Shown here: piece by piece, positions 1 through 6,633 of the stretch
How positions within the stretch are numbered: the first letter of the stretch is position 1
Layout of the letters: each line of letters opens with the position of its first letter
DNA from: Bacteroidota bacterium
GTDB taxonomy: Bacteria > Bacteroidota > Bacteroidia > Flavobacteriales_D > Crocinitomicaceae
Direction of reading: 5' to 3'
Length of the DNA: 7,519 nt
NCBI GenBank assembly: GCA_016866375.1
Contig: VGMK01000096.1
Coordinates: 1 to 7,519, forward strand
Made by a program: the position numbers and the translations under genes
The notes under the pieces: model-generated
Seen by the model: only the letters and a program-made list of their open reading frames with translations
Told to the model about the DNA's origin: nothing
The model's database searches: none

Positions 1-267
1 AGCTTTAATGATATTGAATCAATTACCGAGCTGGTCTTGGAAGATATTCTTGGAATTTACAATGCTTGTCCTGAACATGATGAAAATGACTTGGATGATG
101 AAGGCGGATTTTGTAAAAAATTTGATTTTAAGTTTAATCAAAACTTTCCATTAAAAATTGATACGAAAGTTGATCTTATAAATGAAGAAAGAAATTTCAT
201 TGTTTACAATACATCACACCCATTAAGTCCCTTTCTGCAAGGTCTAATTAAACCTCCCCAAGTTTAA
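1..267 (+). CDS. C-terminal part of an unrecognised protein (5' end outside window)
   Basis: Frame 1 is open from the first base of the window to a TAA at 265-267, giving the last 88 residues of a protein that starts upstream. A TTG at 37 could serve as a start but nothing supports it, and the frame stays open to its left, so I treat the gene as truncated by the window edge. The fragment is hydrophilic and acidic in its first half (a DENDLDDE run) and then Lys/Phe/Asn-rich. It has no membrane segment, no sorting domain and no motif that I recognise. The last 15 or so residues are proline-rich (SHPLSPFLQG, then IKPPQV) and look less protein-like, so the original gene may have ended earlier. 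It points the same way as the efflux operon, 69 bases ahead of it, with no terminator between them that I can see. Function unknown. Confidence 0.5.
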   Translation, partial: SFNDIESITELVLEDILGIYNACPEHDENDLDDEGGFCKKFDFKFNQNFPLKIDTKVDLINEERNFIVYNTSHPLSPFLQGLIKPPQV

Positions 268-336
268 ATTAATTTTTAGTCAATCATGTGGTTCTGAATC
301 TCAGAAGCACTTTGTCTCATTTATTAATTTATTCAA

Positions 337-1416
337 ATGTTAAATTCAAAAATTTATGCGATTTTAATCGCGCTTTTAGTTATTTACTCCTGTGGTTCAG
401 GGGAAGAAAAAAACAAATCTATTGATTCATTCCTAGTAGGTAATCCAGTAAAAACTGATACCATTTTTAAAAAGAATTATGTTGCAGAAATTCAAGCGAT
501 AAAAAATGTTGAAATTCGATCAAGAATTAAAGGATTCATTGATAAAATTTATGTCGATGAAGGATCTTTTGTTAAGGAAGGTCAAATTCTTTTTTCCATA
601 AGTGCTCAAGAGTATTCTGACGAACTTCAGCGGGCAAAAGCACAATTAAAAAGCGAAATTGCCCAACAAAAGTCCTTAAAAGTTGAATTAAGGAATGTAC
701 AGAATTTATTCACGAAAAACATTGTTTCTAAATCTGAGGTTGAAATTGCAGAAGCAAAAATAGAAGCATCCGAAGCAAGATGTGAAGAATTGAATGCGGA
801 AATCGCTACTGCTCAACTCAACGTATCTTTCACCAAAATCAAAGCACCTTTCTCAGGTTATATCAATCGAATTCCACTGAAATTGGGAAGTTTAATTGAG
901 GAAGGAAGTCTGTTAACTACGCTGTCCGATAATGATGATATATTCACGTATTTCAAAGTATCAGAAACTGAATACCTCAGTTTCGTTCATAGTGGTATTC
1001 TCAATAAATCAAAAACACTAGAACTTTCATTAGCAGATAATTCAACTCATAACGAAAAAGGACTAATTGAGACGATGGATGGTGAAGTCGAAAAATCAAC
1101 GGGTAATATTTCATTTCGTGGCAGATTTAAAAACCCCGGAAATGTATTGAAACATGGTGCAACAGGAAAAATTAGTATTCCTTTCGATTTGAAAGATGTC
1201 CTGTTAATTCCGATGAGCGCAACCTTCGAAATACAAGAAAATTATTACGTCTACGTGGTTGAGAAAGATAACAAATTGAAATTGAGACGAATTTACCCCG
1301 GTCTTTCTTTAGGTGAAAATTACGTCATTGAGAACGGATTAAGTCCAACAGACAAAATCCTTCTCGAAGGAATTCAGCTCGTGAAGGAAGGTCAAGTCAT
1401 CAAGGTCAAAAACTAA
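337..1416 (+). CDS. RND efflux periplasmic adaptor (membrane-fusion protein, HlyD/AcrA family), lipoprotein
   Basis: This is the periplasmic adaptor that bridges the inner-membrane RND pump and the outer-membrane channel encoded just downstream. The 359 residues are a normal length for the AcrA/MexA family. The N-terminus is a lipoprotein signal peptide: Lys5, a hydrophobic stretch 6-17, and a lipobox ending in Cys19 (VIYSCGSG), so the mature protein should be lipid-anchored. The lipoyl/biotinyl half-motif lies at about 58-90 (GFIDKIYVDEGSFVKEGQ). A Lys/Glu/Ala-rich helical hairpin spans about 93-160, and the second lipoyl half follows at 165-197 (IKAPFSGYINRIPLKLGSLI). The beta-barrel region includes the family-typical GNISFRGRFKNPG at 256-268, and the membrane-proximal domain runs about 288-359 (LLIPMSATFE). 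The ATG at 337 is chosen because it gives the complete signal peptide. No Shine-Dalgarno is visible; the leader is AT-rich, as is usual in Bacteroidota. It is the first gene of the operon, with 10 bases to the transporter. The substrate cannot be read from the sequence. Confidence 0.95.
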   Translation: MLNSKIYAILIALLVIYSCGSGEEKNKSIDSFLVGNPVKTDTIFKKNYVAEIQAIKNVEIRSRIKGFIDKIYVDEGSFVKEGQILFSISAQEYSDELQRAKAQLKSEIAQQKSLKVELRNVQNLFTKNIVSKSEVEIAEAKIEASEARCEELNAEIATAQLNVSFTKIKAPFSGYINRIPLKLGSLIEEGSLLTTLSDNDDIFTYFKVSETEYLSFVHSGILNKSKTLELSLADNSTHNEKGLIETMDGEVEKSTGNISFRGRFKNPGNVLKHGATGKISIPFDLKDVLLIPMSATFEIQENYYVYVVEKDNKLKLRRIYPGLSLGENYVIENGLSPTDKILLEGIQLVKEGQVIKVKN

Positions 1417-1426
1417 ATCTCGAATC

Positions 1427-4400
1427 ATGTTTAACATCTTTATTAAACGACCGATATTGTCGATAGTAATATCTGTCATGATAGTTTTACTTGGCTTACT
1501 GGCTTTGAATAATTTACCAATGACTCAATTCCCAAGTGTAGCTCCACCAGAGGTGAACGTAACCGTTGAATACACAGGTGCAAATGCTGAAACAGTTACT
1601 AAAGCCGCCATTGTTCCACTTGAACGTGCAATAAACGGTGTACCCGGAATGAAATATATGTCCTCGGATGCCGGAAATGATGGCGTGGGAGTCGTACAAG
1701 TTATTTTTGAAGTAGGTACAGATCCGGATGTTGCTGCAGTTAACGTTCAAAACCGAGTCGCAGCCGTAATGGGTGAACTCCCTGAGGAAGTAATTAAAAA
1801 TGGTGTAAAAATCGCAAAAGAGGAAAATGCCATGCTCATGTATTTGAATGTTTACAGCAAGGACACCTCATTAACTGAAAAATTTCTTTACAACTATACT
1901 GACATCAATATTCTCGCGGAATTAAAGCGGGTTAAAGGCGTAGGATACGCAGACATTTTAGGAGCTAAGGAGTATGCCATGCGTATTTGGCTCAAACCTG
2001 ATAAAATGCTTGCTTACAATATCTCAACTAACGATATCAACGAAGCTTTAGATAATCAAAATATAGAAGCTGCCCCTGGGAAAATTGGTGAAAATTCAGA
2101 TCGTTCAACAAACTATGCCTTACAATATGTAGTGAAATACACAGGTAAGTTTAATACAGAAGAAGCGTATGCCAATATCCCAATAAAATCAACTGAGGAT
2201 GGTCAAATTCTTAGAATTAAAGATGTTGCAGAAGTAGAATTTGGCACAACTTATTTTGATGTTGAAGCGAAGTTGAACGGAAAACCATGTGCCTCCATTA
2301 TGTTAAAGCAGTTACCGGGATCAAATGCCAGTGAGGTAATTCAGGACGTAAAAGCCAAAATGGAACAACTGAAGGAAAACAACTTCATAGAAGGAATCGA
2401 TTATACTATCAGCTATGATGTTAGTCGATTTCTTGATGCATCTGTTCATGAAGTAGTAAAGACACTAATTGAAGCTTTTATACTTGTATCGTTAGTTGTA
2501 TTTATTTTCCTTCAAGATTTCAGATCAACACTAATTCCAGCGTTGACGGTTCCCGTTTCCTTAGTTGGAACCTTCTTTTTTATGCAGTTTTTTGGCTTTT
2601 CACTCAACCTAATTACTCTGTTCGCATTGGTTTTAGCCATTGGGATAGTCATTGACAATGCGATAGTTGTAGTTGAGGCCGTTCATTCGAAAATAGAAGA
2701 AGGAATGTCACCCAAGAAAGCAACGGAGTCTGCCATGAGAGAAATAACAGGGGCAATAATTGCCATAACCCTCGTTATGTCAGCCGTTTTTGTTCCCACA
2801 GCATTCATGAGCGGACCAGTTGGTATTTTCTATAAACAGTTCTCAATCACTATGGCTATTTCGATTGTTTTATCAGGAATTGTAGCACTTACATTGACTC
2901 CCGCATTGTGTGCACTTCTTTTAAAAGCAAATCATGGCAATACCAAAAAAGGGTTTGTTTCAAAATTTTTTAATGGATTCAACCGTTGGTATGATGGATT
3001 ATCTAATCGTTTTCAAACGTTACTAAAAGTAATTGTCAATCGAAGAGTGATCACTTTTGGTGTGCTTATACTATTTGTTCTTTTAACAGGTGTTTTGGGT
3101 AAAATTCTCCCCTCGGGTTTCATTCCCAATGAAGATCAAGGAATGTTTTACGTTTCCATCACCACTCCGCCTGGAGCAACGTTAGAACGAACAAAAGAGG
3201 TTGTAAATACCATTCAAGAGGCCGCACAAACGCTTGAAGGAGTAGAATCTGTTTCTAGTTTAGCAGGCACCAACATTTTAAGTGATGGAACAGGCGCAAC
3301 TTACGGAACGGTGCTCGTCAATTTAAAAAAATGGGACGAACGAAATTCAACTGTAGATGAAGTAATTTCTGCTCTTGAAGATAAGACCAAGAATATAAAA
3401 ACCGCTAAAATAGAAATGTTCCCACCGCCGGCTGTTCCTGGATATGGAAATGCAAGTGGTTTTGAACTTCGTTTATTAGACAAAACGGGTACAGGTGATT
3501 TAAAGAAAATGGAAGCGGTTGTTAAACAATTCATCAAAGACCTTGAATCTAGACCAGAAATTGGATCAGCATTTTCCATTTTTGATGCTAGTTATCCGCA
3601 GTACTTGTTGAATATAGATTACGATAAAGCCGCTCAAAAAGGCGTAACTGTAAATAATGCAATGTCTTCATTACAGACTTTACTTGGAAGTGAATACGCC
3701 ACGAATTTCATCAAATTTGGTCAAATGTATAAAGTGATGATTCAGGCATTGCCAGAATACCGATCCACTCCTGAAGATATTATGAAGTTAACAGTTAAAA
3801 ATGACTTAGGAGAATTGGTACAATTGAGCACATTTACAACTATTGAAAAAGTTTACGGAGTTGACCAAATAACCCGCTACAACATGTATCCATCAGCTGA
3901 ATTAAATGGAGAAGCAAGCCCGGGTTATAGTTCCGGTAGTGCAATTGCAGCAATTCAAGATGTTGCAAAAACTAAACTACCGAAAGGATATGATATCGAT
4001 TGGGCAGGTATAACAAGAGATGAGGTTGCCACTGGAAATGAGGCAGTTGTAATTTTTATAATATGTCTTGTTTTTGTTTATCTGCTTCTCGCAGCACAAT
4101 ACGAAAGTTTCCTACTACCAATGCCAGTAATTTTATCACTCCCTACTGGCGTATTTGGTGCATTCCTGTTTCTGTGGTTTTTTGGCTTGGAAAATAACAT
4201 TTATGCACAAGTGTCAATCATAATGCTAATTGGTTTGCTAGGAAAAAATGCAATTCTAATCATCGAATTTGCCAGTATGAAACACAAACAAGGAGCTACA
4301 CCGATACAGGCAGCGTTAGAGGCAACCAAATTACGACTTCGCCCAATTCTTATGACATCGTTTGCATTCGTTGCAGGATTAATACCACTCATGTTTTCAT

Positions 4401-4582
4401 CAGGAGCGGGAGAAATTGGAAACAGAACAATTGGTTCATCTGCCGCAGGAGGAATGCTTTTAGGGACAGTATTTGGATTGATAATAATTCCTGGTCTCTA
4501 CGTGGTCTTTGCAACGCTCTCTGAAAAACTCGCTAATCGCAGAATGAAAGAACGAATTCCATTGACAGAAGAAAATATTTAA
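1427..4582 (+). CDS. RND efflux transporter permease, HAE1 family (AcrB/MexB-like)
   Basis: This is the proton-driven inner-membrane pump of the tripartite complex, expected to be a homotrimer that exports hydrophobic or amphiphilic compounds. Its 1051 residues match AcrB/MexB length. The N-terminus (MFNIFIKRPILSIV, TM1 at about 9-29, then LPMTQFPSVAPPEV) is the HAE1 signature. Two large periplasmic loops lie at about 30-340 and 562-870, with the first-repeat membrane helices at about 342-500 and the second at about 541-560 and 873-1030. GFIPNEDQGM at 564-573 and the 860-890 segment ending in LLAAQYESF are family hallmarks. Proton-relay residues can be placed by comparison with AcrB: Asp410 (AcrB D407), Lys940 (K940) in GLLGKNAILIIEFA, and Arg972 and Thr977 in LRLRPILMTSFAF. 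The position equivalent to AcrB D408 is Asn411 (GIVIDNAIVVVEAVH). I recall this DN form in other Bacteroidota HAE1 pumps, so it is probably a subfamily trait and not damage. The flanking genes are its adaptor and channel. Confidence 0.97.
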   Translation: MFNIFIKRPILSIVISVMIVLLGLLALNNLPMTQFPSVAPPEVNVTVEYTGANAETVTKAAIVPLERAINGVPGMKYMSSDAGNDGVGVVQVIFEVGTDPDVAAVNVQNRVAAVMGELPEEVIKNGVKIAKEENAMLMYLNVYSKDTSLTEKFLYNYTDINILAELKRVKGVGYADILGAKEYAMRIWLKPDKMLAYNISTNDINEALDNQNIEAAPGKIGENSDRSTNYALQYVVKYTGKFNTEEAYANIPIKSTEDGQILRIKDVAEVEFGTTYFDVEAKLNGKPCASIMLKQLPGSNASEVIQDVKAKMEQLKENNFIEGIDYTISYDVSRFLDASVHEVVKTLIEAFILVSLVVFIFLQDFRSTLIPALTVPVSLVGTFFFMQFFGFSLNLITLFALVLAIGIVIDNAIVVVEAVHSKIEEGMSPKKATESAMREITGAIIAITLVMSAVFVPTAFMSGPVGIFYKQFSITMAISIVLSGIVALTLTPALCALLLKANHGNTKKGFVSKFFNGFNRWYDGLSNRFQTLLKVIVNRRVITFGVLILFVLLTGVLGKILPSGFIPNEDQGMFYVSITTPPGATLERTKEVVNTIQEAAQTLEGVESVSSLAGTNILSDGTGATYGTVLVNLKKWDERNSTVDEVISALEDKTKNIKTAKIEMFPPPAVPGYGNASGFELRLLDKTGTGDLKKMEAVVKQFIKDLESRPEIGSAFSIFDASYPQYLLNIDYDKAAQKGVTVNNAMSSLQTLLGSEYATNFIKFGQMYKVMIQALPEYRSTPEDIMKLTVKNDLGELVQLSTFTTIEKVYGVDQITRYNMYPSAELNGEASPGYSSGSAIAAIQDVAKTKLPKGYDIDWAGITRDEVATGNEAVVIFIICLVFVYLLLAAQYESFLLPMPVILSLPTGVFGAFLFLWFFGLENNIYAQVSIIMLIGLLGKNAILIIEFASMKHKQGATPIQAALEATKLRLRPILMTSFAFVAGLIPLMFSSGAGEIGNRTIGSSAAGGMLLGTVFGLIIIPGLYVVFATLSEKLANRRMKERIPLTEENI

Positions 4583-4594
4583 AACTTAAAGGGT

Positions 4595-6019
4595 ATGAAA
4601 ACAACATATAATTTATTTCTATTCGGTCTGTTCATTTTGGTGGCTGGATGTAAATCACTTAAGAATCCCATTGAACCAAATTTGAAGAAGATTCCTATTA
4701 ATTATCTGGAAATATCAGATTCTGTCAATTCTGCTAAGGTAACTCCAAAAGAATTATTCTCAGATTCTCTATTACACAAATTAATTGACTCTGCATTGAC
4801 ATCAAATCTCGCCTTATTGAGAGCACAAAATAATCTTCTTCAGTTTGAAGCCGATATTCAGGAAGCGAGGTCTAATCTAATACCAAAAGTTGGAGTATTT
4901 GGTGGATACTCCAAACGAAAATTTGGTTTACATACGATGGACGGAGCGGGAAATATTACAACACCTATTGGTGATGGTGAACTAATACCAATCCATTTAA
5001 ATGATTTCAATTTTGGTCTTCAAACCAGTTGGGAAATCGACATTTGGGGAAAATTGAAACAACAAAAAAAAGCAGCCCAATCACGTTTACTAGCTGCAAT
5101 TGAAACTCAAAACATGCTGAAGACACAGATCATAGAGCAGGTTGTGTTGAATTATTTTAATCTAGTTTGTCTAGATGAAAATAAACGCATTGTAAATCGA
5201 AATTTGCTTTTGAATCAAGAGATGATTGAAGTATTGAAAGCACAAAAAGAATCTGGAAAAACAACTGAGTTAAGTGTCCAGCAATTTGAATCGTTAAGTT
5301 TAAATTATGCGAATGAAATTCTAAAATTGGATGCAGAGATTTATTATACTGAAAACGAACTTAGAAAACTATGTGGAAAATTTGATGGTGTAATTGAACG
5401 TTCATCTTTTCAATCGAATAAGCTCCAATCGATACAGATAAATTCTGGTATTCCAGGGCAATTACTTTCAAACCGCCCCGATGTTAGGCAAGCTGAACAA
5501 GAGCTCCTGGCATCAAAAGCTGATTTGCTAACTGCACGCAAAATGTTTTATCCCAGTTTGACGATTAATGGAAGTCTGGGTTATCAAGCTTACAAGACTC
5601 GATTTCTATTCGCTTCTCCTGAATCCATTGCCTATGGGCTATTTGGAAATCTCATGGCACCGATTATAAACCTTGGTGAATTAAAAGCGAATTTTAAAAG
5701 GGCTTCATCAAACCAAATAGATGCACTATACAACTGCCAAGAAACATTACTAAATGCCTTTACCGAAGTAAATAATAGTTTGTTTGCAATTCAAAACACA
5801 GAAAAAATGATTTCAAATAAAAATCGAGAAATGGAAAAATTAAAAGAGTCACGAACGATTGCAGGAGAATTATTTAATGCCAACAGAGCTGATTATCTCG
5901 AAGTTCTTTTCTCTCAACAAAATGCCCTTTCAGCGGAACTTGAACTAATGGATCTATCTAAAAATCAATTCCTTTGGAAAGTATACTTGTACAAAGCCAT
6001 TGGTGGAGGGTGGAGATAA
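4595..6019 (+). CDS. Outer-membrane efflux channel, TolC/OprM (NodT) family lipoprotein
   Basis: This is the outer-membrane exit duct of the pump, a trimeric beta-barrel plus periplasmic alpha-tunnel. The 474 residues are normal for the NodT/OprM branch. It has a lipoprotein signal peptide with lipobox LVAGC ending at Cys19, followed by the N-terminal segment typical of this branch. The two tandem OEP repeats are visible. The first, about 55-265, contains NLALLRAQNN, the strand NLIPKVGVFGGY (94-105) and LQTSWEIDIWGKL (142-154). The second, about 285-470, contains GIPGQLLSNRPDVRQAEQEL (285-304), ARKMFYPSLTINGSLGY (314-330) and the C-terminal YKAIGGGWR that is near-diagnostic for NodT-type channels. 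It starts 12 bases after the transporter stop, with AAAGGGT just before the ATG as a possible weak ribosome site. It is the last gene of the operon and is followed 11 bases later by a strong hairpin. No defect is seen. Confidence 0.96.
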   Translation: MKTTYNLFLFGLFILVAGCKSLKNPIEPNLKKIPINYLEISDSVNSAKVTPKELFSDSLLHKLIDSALTSNLALLRAQNNLLQFEADIQEARSNLIPKVGVFGGYSKRKFGLHTMDGAGNITTPIGDGELIPIHLNDFNFGLQTSWEIDIWGKLKQQKKAAQSRLLAAIETQNMLKTQIIEQVVLNYFNLVCLDENKRIVNRNLLLNQEMIEVLKAQKESGKTTELSVQQFESLSLNYANEILKLDAEIYYTENELRKLCGKFDGVIERSSFQSNKLQSIQINSGIPGQLLSNRPDVRQAEQELLASKADLLTARKMFYPSLTINGSLGYQAYKTRFLFASPESIAYGLFGNLMAPIINLGELKANFKRASSNQIDALYNCQETLLNAFTEVNNSLFAIQNTEKMISNKNREMEKLKESRTIAGELFNANRADYLEVLFSQQNALSAELELMDLSKNQFLWKVYLYKAIGGGWR

Positions 6020-6023
6020 TTTT

Positions 6024-6060
6024 ACAAAAAAACGCCACCCGATGAGGTGGCGTTCTGCTT
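6024..6060. terminator. Bidirectional intrinsic terminator after the efflux operon
   Basis: A perfect 9-bp stem, AACGCCACC at 6031-6039 pairing with GGTGGCGTT at 6046-6054, encloses the 6-base loop CGATGA. On the plus strand it is followed by CTGCTTTTCTG, a moderate T tract, and it lies 11 bases after the channel stop. Read on the minus strand the same hairpin is followed by seven T residues (complement of the A run at 6025-6031, whose last A also closes the stem), which makes it the stronger terminator in that direction. A minus-strand reading frame ends 17 bases from the hairpin, so it probably serves two convergent transcripts. Confidence 0.88.
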
Positions 6061-6070
6061 TTCTGTATAC

Positions 6071-6241
6071 TTACTTTGAACATCGTTCAGATGTCAGCAC
6101 CAGCGTAATTTTCCATTCCTGTGCTTCGTCGGTGAAATCCTCATCAACGGTCACATCCATTTTATTCACCTTACCGCTTAACTCGGCACCGGTGGAATGT
6201 GGAATGAATGCGCTGAACGAGGAACCTTGGCAGCCAAACAT
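6071..6241 (-). pseudogene. Fragment: C-terminal tail of an unknown minus-strand gene
   Basis: On the minus strand a reading frame of 56 codons runs from an ATG at 6241 to a TAA at 6073-6071. The residues from about 15 onward (HSTGAELSGKVNK, then MDVTVDEDFTDEAQEW and KITLVLTSERCSK) look like genuine coding: mixed charge, alternating hydrophobic strands, and ordinary codon choice. The aligned plus-strand frame is a Ser-rich shadow, as expected antisense to a real gene. The first 10-14 codons overlap the sorting-domain fragment on the opposite strand and are probably accidental. A TAG lies immediately upstream of the ATG, so the open frame cannot extend further. I read this as the surviving 3' end of a longer gene whose 5' part was lost at a junction near 6190-6205. 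It points at the strong minus-direction terminator at 6024-6054. I do not recognise the family. A real 56-residue protein is possible but less likely. Confidence 0.45.
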
Positions 6242-6441
6242 CTACTTGAATGCCAAAACCAATACCTTGTTCATGGATATAAAGCCGGAGGCATTGGGAG
6301 ATTTTTAATGCACTTGGTCAAGAAATTTGGCGAGGAACGGCACGGCCAATCCTGCAACTCTCCGGTTTTTTTCCTGGTCTTTATCAGGTAAGGGTGCAGC
6401 AAGGAACAAAACGGTATATTAAAACGATTGGGATTTATTGA
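6204..6441 (+). pseudogene. Frameshifted remnant of a T9SS type A (Por secretion tail) sorting domain
   Basis: Two adjoining plus-strand frames together spell one T9SS type A C-terminal sorting domain. The first half is in frame 3, from about 6204 to a TAA at 6306-6308: EEPWQPNIYLNAKTNTLFMD followed by IKPEALGDF, matching the family's opening YPNP..(D/N)xLxI strand. The second half is in frame 1, from about 6301 to a TGA at 6439-6441: IFNALGQEIWRG, TARPILQLSGFFPGLY, QVRVQQGTKRYIKTIGIY, matching the closing NALGQ..W.G...L.LSGL.PGLY.V.V pattern. The switch falls at the T run near 6300-6305 and needs a net +1 shift. The usual YPNP is degraded to YLNA, consistent with relaxed selection. In an intact protein this tail would direct a secreted protein through the type IX system and be cleaved or anchored at the surface. 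The rest of the parent gene is absent: unrelated minus-strand coding begins to the left. Confidence 0.72.
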
Positions 6442-6470
6442 ATCGGGTTTAAGAGGTTAAAAAGCGAAAA

Positions 6471-6611
6471 ATGACACGAATTACCTTATTCCTATGCATC
6501 TCACTTGCCCACCTTGGTTTTTGTCAAATCCCAGCAGACAGCCTGAAGCCCCATCTCCATAATTCCAACTATAAGTATTATTTCCAATCGTTGAATTGCC
6601 ATCAAGTGTAA
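6471..6611 (+). pseudogene. 5' fragment of a secreted-protein gene with Sec signal peptide
   Basis: A frame of 46 codons starts at the ATG at 6471, 29 bases after the type A tail. Its first 19 residues (MTRITLFLCISLAHLGFCQ) form a textbook Bacteroidota Sec signal peptide, with an Arg near the N-terminus, a hydrophobic core, and cleavage expected before the Gln of GFCQ. An AGAGG at about 6452-6456 and an A-rich leader lie upstream. After QIPADSL the sequence stops looking like protein (KPHLHNSNYKYYFQSLNCHQ) and ends at TAA 6609-6611. That stretch is the antisense of a PKD fragment on the other strand. I therefore read only 6471 to about 6540 as real coding, the beginning of a large T9SS-exported protein whose end is probably the type B tail at 7195. 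That tail is in frame 2 and this start is in frame 3, so they are no longer joined. Confidence 0.6.
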
Positions 6612-6633
6612 CTACTATGGTGACGTTGCCACA
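6541..6633 (-). pseudogene. Inverted fragment of a PKD domain
   Basis: On the minus strand, 31 codons from 6633 down to 6541 read CGNVTIVVTLDGNSTIG followed by NNTYSWNYGDGASG. The YSWNYGDG core is the hallmark of PKD domains (usually (Y/F)xWDFGDG), the beta-sandwich repeats common in Bacteroidota secreted adhesins and enzymes. The frame has a TGA at 6642-6640 a few codons upstream and no start, and beyond 6541 it runs antisense to the signal-peptide gene, so this is an internal gene piece only. It sits between a plus-strand signal peptide and a plus-strand PKD plus type B tail, which suggests that it came from the same parent gene and was inverted. The edges are approximate. Confidence 0.6.

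Noticed and set aside
268..336. Possible Bacteroidota promoter ahead of the efflux operon (TAATTTTT at 270-277)
   Set aside because: It only partly resembles TAnnTTTG and has no TTG at the expected upstream distance, so I do not call it.
1514..1750. Minus-strand open frame of 78 codons
   Set aside because: It lies entirely inside the RND transporter, has Cys/Ser/Asn-rich antisense composition, and shows no motif.
3301..3579. Minus-strand open frame of 92 codons
   Set aside because: It is antisense to the well-conserved second periplasmic loop of the RND transporter; a shadow frame.
4201..4392. Minus-strand open frame of 63 codons
   Set aside because: It is antisense to the Lys940-containing membrane helices of the transporter; a shadow frame.
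6000..6308. Plus-strand open frame of 102 codons as a single gene
   Set aside because: Its first part overlaps the end of the channel gene and the terminator hairpin, its middle is a Ser-rich shadow of the minus-strand fragment, and only the last 35 or so codons (from about 6204) are genuine, as the first half of the type A sorting domain.
6197..6391. Plus-strand open frame of 64 codons
   Set aside because: It is out of frame with both halves of the sorting domain over the same bases and has no recognisable motif.
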